Assembly (NCBI RefSeq): GCF_900111645.1
Contig: NZ_FOHQ01000001.1
Location: 319,468 to 383,467 of the forward strand
Direction of reading: 5' to 3'
Source: Methanococcoides vulcani
Lineage (GTDB): Archaea > Halobacteriota > Methanosarcinia > Methanosarcinales > Methanosarcinaceae
DNA: 64,000 bases
Shown: in pieces, positions 63,512 to 64,000 of the stretch
Layout of the letters: each line of letters starts with the position of its first letter
How positions within the stretch are numbered: position 1 is the first letter of the stretch
Notes under the pieces: model-generated
What the model saw: the letters and a program-made list of their open reading frames with translations, nothing else
What the model was told of the DNA's origin: nothing
Databases searched by the model: none
Made by a program: the position numbers and the translations under genes

Positions 63512-64000
63512 ATGGCAGAGGGAATTCCAGAGAATAAGAAAAGGCATAATACATCATCAAAAGAAGAAGTTAAGATACATATAAAATCATCTGCTAAGTT
63601 TATCGCTGTCGCCAGTGGGAAAGGAGGAGTTGGAAAATCCACGGTAGCGGTAAATATAGCTGCAGCCATTGCCAGAAAGGGTTTTAAGGTGGGTATTTTC
63701 GATGCTGATGTCTATGGGTTCACCATCCCAAAAATGCTGGGCATCACCGGACAGCCTAAAGCAATTGCTGAGGATCAGATCCTGCCCCTTGAAAAACATG
63801 GAATAAAAGTAATGTCAATGGGGTTTATCGTCAAGGAAAATCAGCCGGTTATCTGGCGGGGTCCGATGATCCATAAAGCAATCAAACAGATTTTGACCCA
63901 AACTTTGTGGGGAGACCTTGACTATCTGATAATCGACCTACCTCCAGGCACGGGAGATGTTGCGATCACTTCGGGAATGCTCCTTCCCAATATGAGTATA
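63512..64000 (+). CDS. Mrp/NBP35-type iron-sulfur carrier ATPase (cut by window end)
   Basis: 163 codons seen. About 28 hydrophilic residues, then VASGKGGVGKSTVAVNIAA (deviant Walker A), FDADVYGFTIPKMLG, WRGPMIHKAI and IDLPPGTGDV. Carries and inserts Fe-S clusters. ATG has AAAGGGAG upstream. Completes the cluster-assembly theme of this end of the window; the C-terminal CxxC lies outside. Confidence 0.92.
   Translation, partial: MAEGIPENKKRHNTSSKEEVKIHIKSSAKFIAVASGKGGVGKSTVAVNIAAAIARKGFKVGIFDADVYGFTIPKMLGITGQPKAIAEDQILPLEKHGIKVMSMGFIVKENQPVIWRGPMIHKAIKQILTQTLWGDLDYLIIDLPPGTGDVAITSGMLLPNMSI

Overview
The window reads as chromosome from a cytochrome-containing, methylotroph-type methanogen of the Methanosarcinaceae (Methanococcoides/Methanolobus-like). 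The basis is a complete A1Ao ATPase operon in the order ahaH-I-K-E-C-F-A-B-D-G, methanogenesis marker 2, NifB without nif structural genes, an archaeosine (preQ0) operon, a CcmE of the archaeal CxxxY type beside an AhbD-like heme radical SAM enzyme, a MEDS-domain sensor kinase, TATA-box promoters and leaderless genes. The genus is inference.

Layout. 1-1.4 kb: end of a surface protein, a PKD remnant and two tiny overlapping genes. 1.6-8.3 kb: queC-DUF366-queE-queD, nifB, marker 2, a radical SAM protein, DUF5611 and DUF98 proteins, tRNA-Thr(GGT). 8.6-9.6 kb: RNase HIII. 9.6-16.5 kb: an AT-rich accessory island with all genes on the minus strand (UvrD-like helicase, CoiA-like nuclease, zinc-ribbon, TPR and orphan proteins). 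16.6-19 kb: PspA/PspAA/PspAB/HtpX membrane-stress set. 19.4-25.5 kb: ferritin-like protein, large hybrid kinase, MscS channel, membrane protein. 25.6-34.1 kb: seven type IV pilin-like proteins behind a coiled-coil protein with an archaellum FlaD/E-type C-terminus. 34.2-42.7 kb: the ATPase. 42.9-46.8 kb: radical SAM/SPASM, prenyl synthase, ccmDE, ahbD-like. 47-51 kb: a frameshifted membrane gene and a glucoamylase/glycosyltransferase pair. 51.5-64 kb: a second accessory zone with a transposase remnant, class II ribonucleotide reductase, a broken cobalamin adenosyltransferase, a NifX-like/MinD-like/MBL/Mrp metal-cluster module, an ABC-2 exporter, a decayed metal ABC transporter and an intact ZIP transporter.

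The most striking observation is three otherwise intact genes (83 aa at 16.4 kb, nrdJ at 53.6 kb, an ABC-2 permease at 58.5 kb) each carrying exactly one in-frame TAG with coding sequence continuing on the far side, while none of the intact genes whose stop I read ends in TAG. In a Methanosarcinaceae genome this points to amber decoding as pyrrolysine; pseudogenes are the alternative. Second, the helicase and CoiA-like nuclease genes of the island share a 34-bp promoter element with identical internal spacing, suggesting co-regulation. Decaying genes are frequent after 51 kb, so that end looks like acquired DNA under erosion.
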